NCBI GenBank assembly: GCA_034670025.1
Contig: JAXMOE010000002.1
Span: forward strand, 434,001 to 498,000
Direction of reading: 5' to 3'
Source: PGYR01 sp034670025
GTDB lineage: Bacteria > Bacteroidota > Ignavibacteria > Kapaibacteriales > UBA2268
DNA length: 64,000 nucleotides
Made by a program: the position numbers and the translations under genes
In this document: positions 61,894 to 64,000 of the stretch, one piece after another
Layout: the number at the start of each line of letters is the position of its first letter
Position numbering within the stretch: position 1 is the stretch's first letter
The notes under the pieces: model-generated
What the model was told of the DNA's origin: nothing
Databases searched by the model: none
The model's input: the letters and a program-made list of their open reading frames with translations, nothing else

Positions 61894-63178
61894 AAATATA
61901 TTTATTTTAATATTTATTAGTAGTACTTTTTCTTCCTTTTCTCAGATAAAAGAGGGAGAAACTCTAAATAGTATTGCGGCGGTAGTTGGCAAAGAAGTTA
62001 TAACTGATGCTGAAGTACAAGCAGAAGTTATGACATTCCAACAAATGGACCCAAGCAATGGACTAACTACAAAAGAGTTATATGACAAAGTTTTAGAAAA
62101 TTTGGTAAACCAAAACCTAATGGTTACTAAAGCATTAGAAGATTCGATTGCAGTATCTGACAGCGAATTAGATGAAGCTTGGGAAAATGCTCTCGGTAAT
62201 TTGGTTAGAAGATATGGTTCTGAGAAAAGAATAGAAGATGTCTATGGAAAGTCATTAAATAGGTTGAAGTTTGAATATTCTGATCAAATCAGAAAGAATC
62301 TTTTGGTTCAGAAATTACAACAAAGAGAATTTTCTAATGTAAAAGTTGGGCCAAGTGAAATTGAGAGCTTCTTTGATGAATACAAAGATTCATTGGGAAC
62401 TATACCTATGAGAATAGAGATTTATCATATTGTTAGAAATGTTTCTTCAGACGCTAACAAAACAGAAGAAACCCTTAACTTAGCTAAGCAAGTTCGTGAT
62501 TCTATACTCAAAGGAGAAATCACCTTTGATTATGCAGCACTTACTTATAGTGCTGATGCAGCCACCAAAGAAGATGGTGGGAAATTAGGATGGTTCAACA
62601 AAGGAAAATTAGTTCCTGAATTTGAAAATGCTGCATTTAAGTTGCAACAAGGTGAGCTTTCTCTACCTGTCAAATCACCTTTTGGATATCATATCATACA
62701 GACAATTGAGAAGAAAGAGAACTCAATAAATACAAAACATATAGTGTTTTCTATTAAAGCAACAGAAGAAGATAATTTGAAAACTAAAAATTTTCTGCTA
62801 GATTTGAAGAATAGAGTAGATAACGGTGAGTCATTTGAAGAATTAGCAAAGGGTTATTCGGACGATAAAGAAACAAAAGGGTTTGGTGGTCTGATTGGTA
62901 AATTAACTATGACTAACATACCCCCAAATATAAAAAGTACAATCGAGTCGATGAGTGTAGGTGAAGTGAGTGAACCTATGCCTTATAATGCTGACCCAAC
63001 GAAAACTGCTTTTCATATTATATATAAGAAAAGAGTTATAGAAGAGCACGCGCCTTCTATCGATGAAGATTACGAAATGCTTAAACAATATGCTACTAAT
63101 AAGAAGCAGCAGGACAAAATGAAGCAGTTTTTTGAACAACTTAGGGATGAAATATTTTGGAAAAAATACAAAGATTAG
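61874..63178 (+). CDS. surA: SurA-like periplasmic peptidyl-prolyl isomerase
   Basis: Exported chaperone of 434 residues; the start is the ATG at 61874 (a second ATG is at 61883) before a signal peptide (FILIFISSTFSSFSQ). SurA helps fold outer-membrane proteins. The N-terminal helical domain is followed by two parvulin domains: about 170-270 (MRIEIYHIVRNVS, SADAATKEDGGKLGWFNKGKLVPEFENAAF, FGYHIIQ) and about 275-385 (SINTKHIVFSIKA, GFGGLIGKL). It is coupled to the foldase before it and to the lipoprotein after it. Confidence 0.92.
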   Translation: MRFMKIRNIFILIFISSTFSSFSQIKEGETLNSIAAVVGKEVITDAEVQAEVMTFQQMDPSNGLTTKELYDKVLENLVNQNLMVTKALEDSIAVSDSELDEAWENALGNLVRRYGSEKRIEDVYGKSLNRLKFEYSDQIRKNLLVQKLQQREFSNVKVGPSEIESFFDEYKDSLGTIPMRIEIYHIVRNVSSDANKTEETLNLAKQVRDSILKGEITFDYAALTYSADAATKEDGGKLGWFNKGKLVPEFENAAFKLQQGELSLPVKSPFGYHIIQTIEKKENSINTKHIVFSIKATEEDNLKTKNFLLDLKNRVDNGESFEELAKGYSDDKETKGFGGLIGKLTMTNIPPNIKSTIESMSVGEVSEPMPYNADPTKTAFHIIYKKRVIEEHAPSIDEDYEMLKQYATNKKQQDKMKQFFEQLRDEIFWKKYKD

Positions 63179-64000
63179 CACTATTATTAATATCAGTTGC
63201 CTTGTTATATTCATGTGAGTTTAATGATTCAGGTGTAATAACATACAGCGACAGAGCTGGTAGTGAGTTGATGAACTATATTTCTCCTGACGTAAATATT
63301 GATAAAAAGGGAGTTTTTGTATTTCAATTAGAATCAAAAAATGATGATTCAGTAAGTTATTATGATTCAGATGTCAAAGGTACAGATGTTGCTAAGATAG
63401 AAGTATTGGAGAAGTTCAAGTACAGATATACTATAGGTAATGTAGATTCTGTTAGGGTGATGTTTCTAGATCCAAATGGAAATGAACTTTTCAATATAGA
63501 AGGACCTAACAAAACTGCAGAATTTACAGCAAAACAAGGTTTGCACACTCTTAAAGTTGAAAATCTTAGAAATTCAAAAGGGAATAGAAATCTATTTTCG
63601 AAGCCGCACTATGACACTATTAGTACTCTGAAAATATTCAATGCCTACAATGATGTTATTTATACAATTTTAGAAGAAGATGACTGTGAAGATTGTAGTT
63701 TAGTTAATGTTAATTTGAATAATTATCAGATGGATAGTATAAACTTTACAAATGCCGATTTTCAAAATGCAAATTTGAACGGTGCAAATTTGAGTGGAAG
63801 CATATTGAATTATGCAAACTTTCTATCTACAAAAGCAGACAGTGCTAACTTGTCTTATACATTGTTTGACAAACCAAGAAATTTAAGACACGCTAGTTTC
63901 TATTATACTAATGCCAGGGGTATTACTATAAGAAACGCCGATTTGGACAATACAGTTATGTGGGATTGCGATTTATCATATAGTACGATAACTGGAAACA
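63157..64000 (+). CDS. Pentapeptide-repeat lipoprotein, partial (3' end outside window)
   Basis: A TTG at 63157, overlapping the surA end by 22 bases, starts an open frame to the right edge. It encodes a lipoprotein signal (LALLLISVALLYSC, lipidated C20), a domain of about 160 residues with beta strands, then a pentapeptide-repeat region from about residue 195: NFTNADFQNANLNGANLSGS, with repeats of A(D/N)LXX. Pentapeptide repeats build right-handed square helices used for binding. The coupling to two OM foldases suggests an envelope role, but this is inference. No ATG start is in frame. Confidence 0.8.
   Translation, partial: MEKIQRLALLLISVALLYSCEFNDSGVITYSDRAGSELMNYISPDVNIDKKGVFVFQLESKNDDSVSYYDSDVKGTDVAKIEVLEKFKYRYTIGNVDSVRVMFLDPNGNELFNIEGPNKTAEFTAKQGLHTLKVENLRNSKGNRNLFSKPHYDTISTLKIFNAYNDVIYTILEEDDCEDCSLVNVNLNNYQMDSINFTNADFQNANLNGANLSGSILNYANFLSTKADSANLSYTLFDKPRNLRHASFYYTNARGITIRNADLDNTVMWDCDLSYSTITGN

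Overview
This is an AT-rich, gene-dense chromosomal window from a Gram-negative bacterium of the Bacteroidota / Ignavibacteriota / Kapabacteria side of the FCB group. The evidence is a PorU-PorV type IX secretion (T9SS) gene pair, two predicted T9SS cargo proteins with C-terminal sorting domains, LPS genes (an LptE-like lipoprotein and the Kdo transferase WaaA), many lipoproteins, weak or absent Shine-Dalgarno sites with several TTG starts, and a textbook Bacteroidota promoter (TTTG-N19-TAnnTTTG) in front of tRNA-Gly. No rRNA, complete insertion sequence, prophage or CRISPR array was seen. The placement is inference; a marker-gene tree (SMC, PheS, MreB) would settle it.

Layout. 1-9.6 kb: a lipoprotein gene cut by the left edge, thiolase, a metallo-beta-lactamase-fold hydrolase coupled to an LptE-like lipoprotein, a glycosyltransferase, a YbgF-like lipoprotein, aspartate-semialdehyde dehydrogenase coupled to a YmdB-type phosphoesterase, a cobalamin adenosyltransferase, a PUR-like/HTH protein and a secreted four-EF-hand protein. 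9.6-16.3 kb, the most accessory-looking part: an AAA ATPase behind a palindromic TGTTTAGT array, a ClpB lacking its first half, tRNA-Gly, a methyltransferase, a T9SS-exported beta-helix protein, and a Fic protein with a winged-helix tail preceded by four TATTTGCCGT-type elements. 16.3-21.2 kb: a stress cluster (HdeD-like, SDR, HPF, catalase) and a dicarboxylate symporter.

21.4-28.2 kb: PorU, PorV, a DUF3108 protein and a LolA-like carrier. 28.2-38.5 kb: DusB, an LCP-family protein coupled to SixA, an S41 protease, a ZIP transporter, a long RecQ, a small membrane protein and PheS. 38.5-41.7 kb: arginine decarboxylase, then a repeat-rich non-coding stretch around one small lipoprotein. 41.7-48.8 kb: mreB-mreC-mreD-smc and two exported proteins. 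48.8-64 kb: a T9SS cargo protein with Asp-box repeats, enoyl-CoA hydratase abutting WaaA, a phosphodiester glycosidase, two ABC ATPases, an NlpC/P60 hydrolase, a nitrilase-family amidase, MurC, two SurA/PpiC-type foldases and a pentapeptide-repeat lipoprotein cut by the right edge.

Much of the window builds or services the envelope: cell shape and wall (MreBCD, MurC, NlpC/P60, LCP), LPS (WaaA, LptE), outer-membrane and lipoprotein folding or transport (SurA/PpiC, LolA, YbgF) and protein export (PorU, PorV and cargo). I found no clear defence island or wholly new multi-gene system. The best leads are the half-ClpB next to an operator-controlled ATPase, the Fic-winged-helix gene with repeated operator-like elements, and the foldase-lipoprotein operon at the right end.
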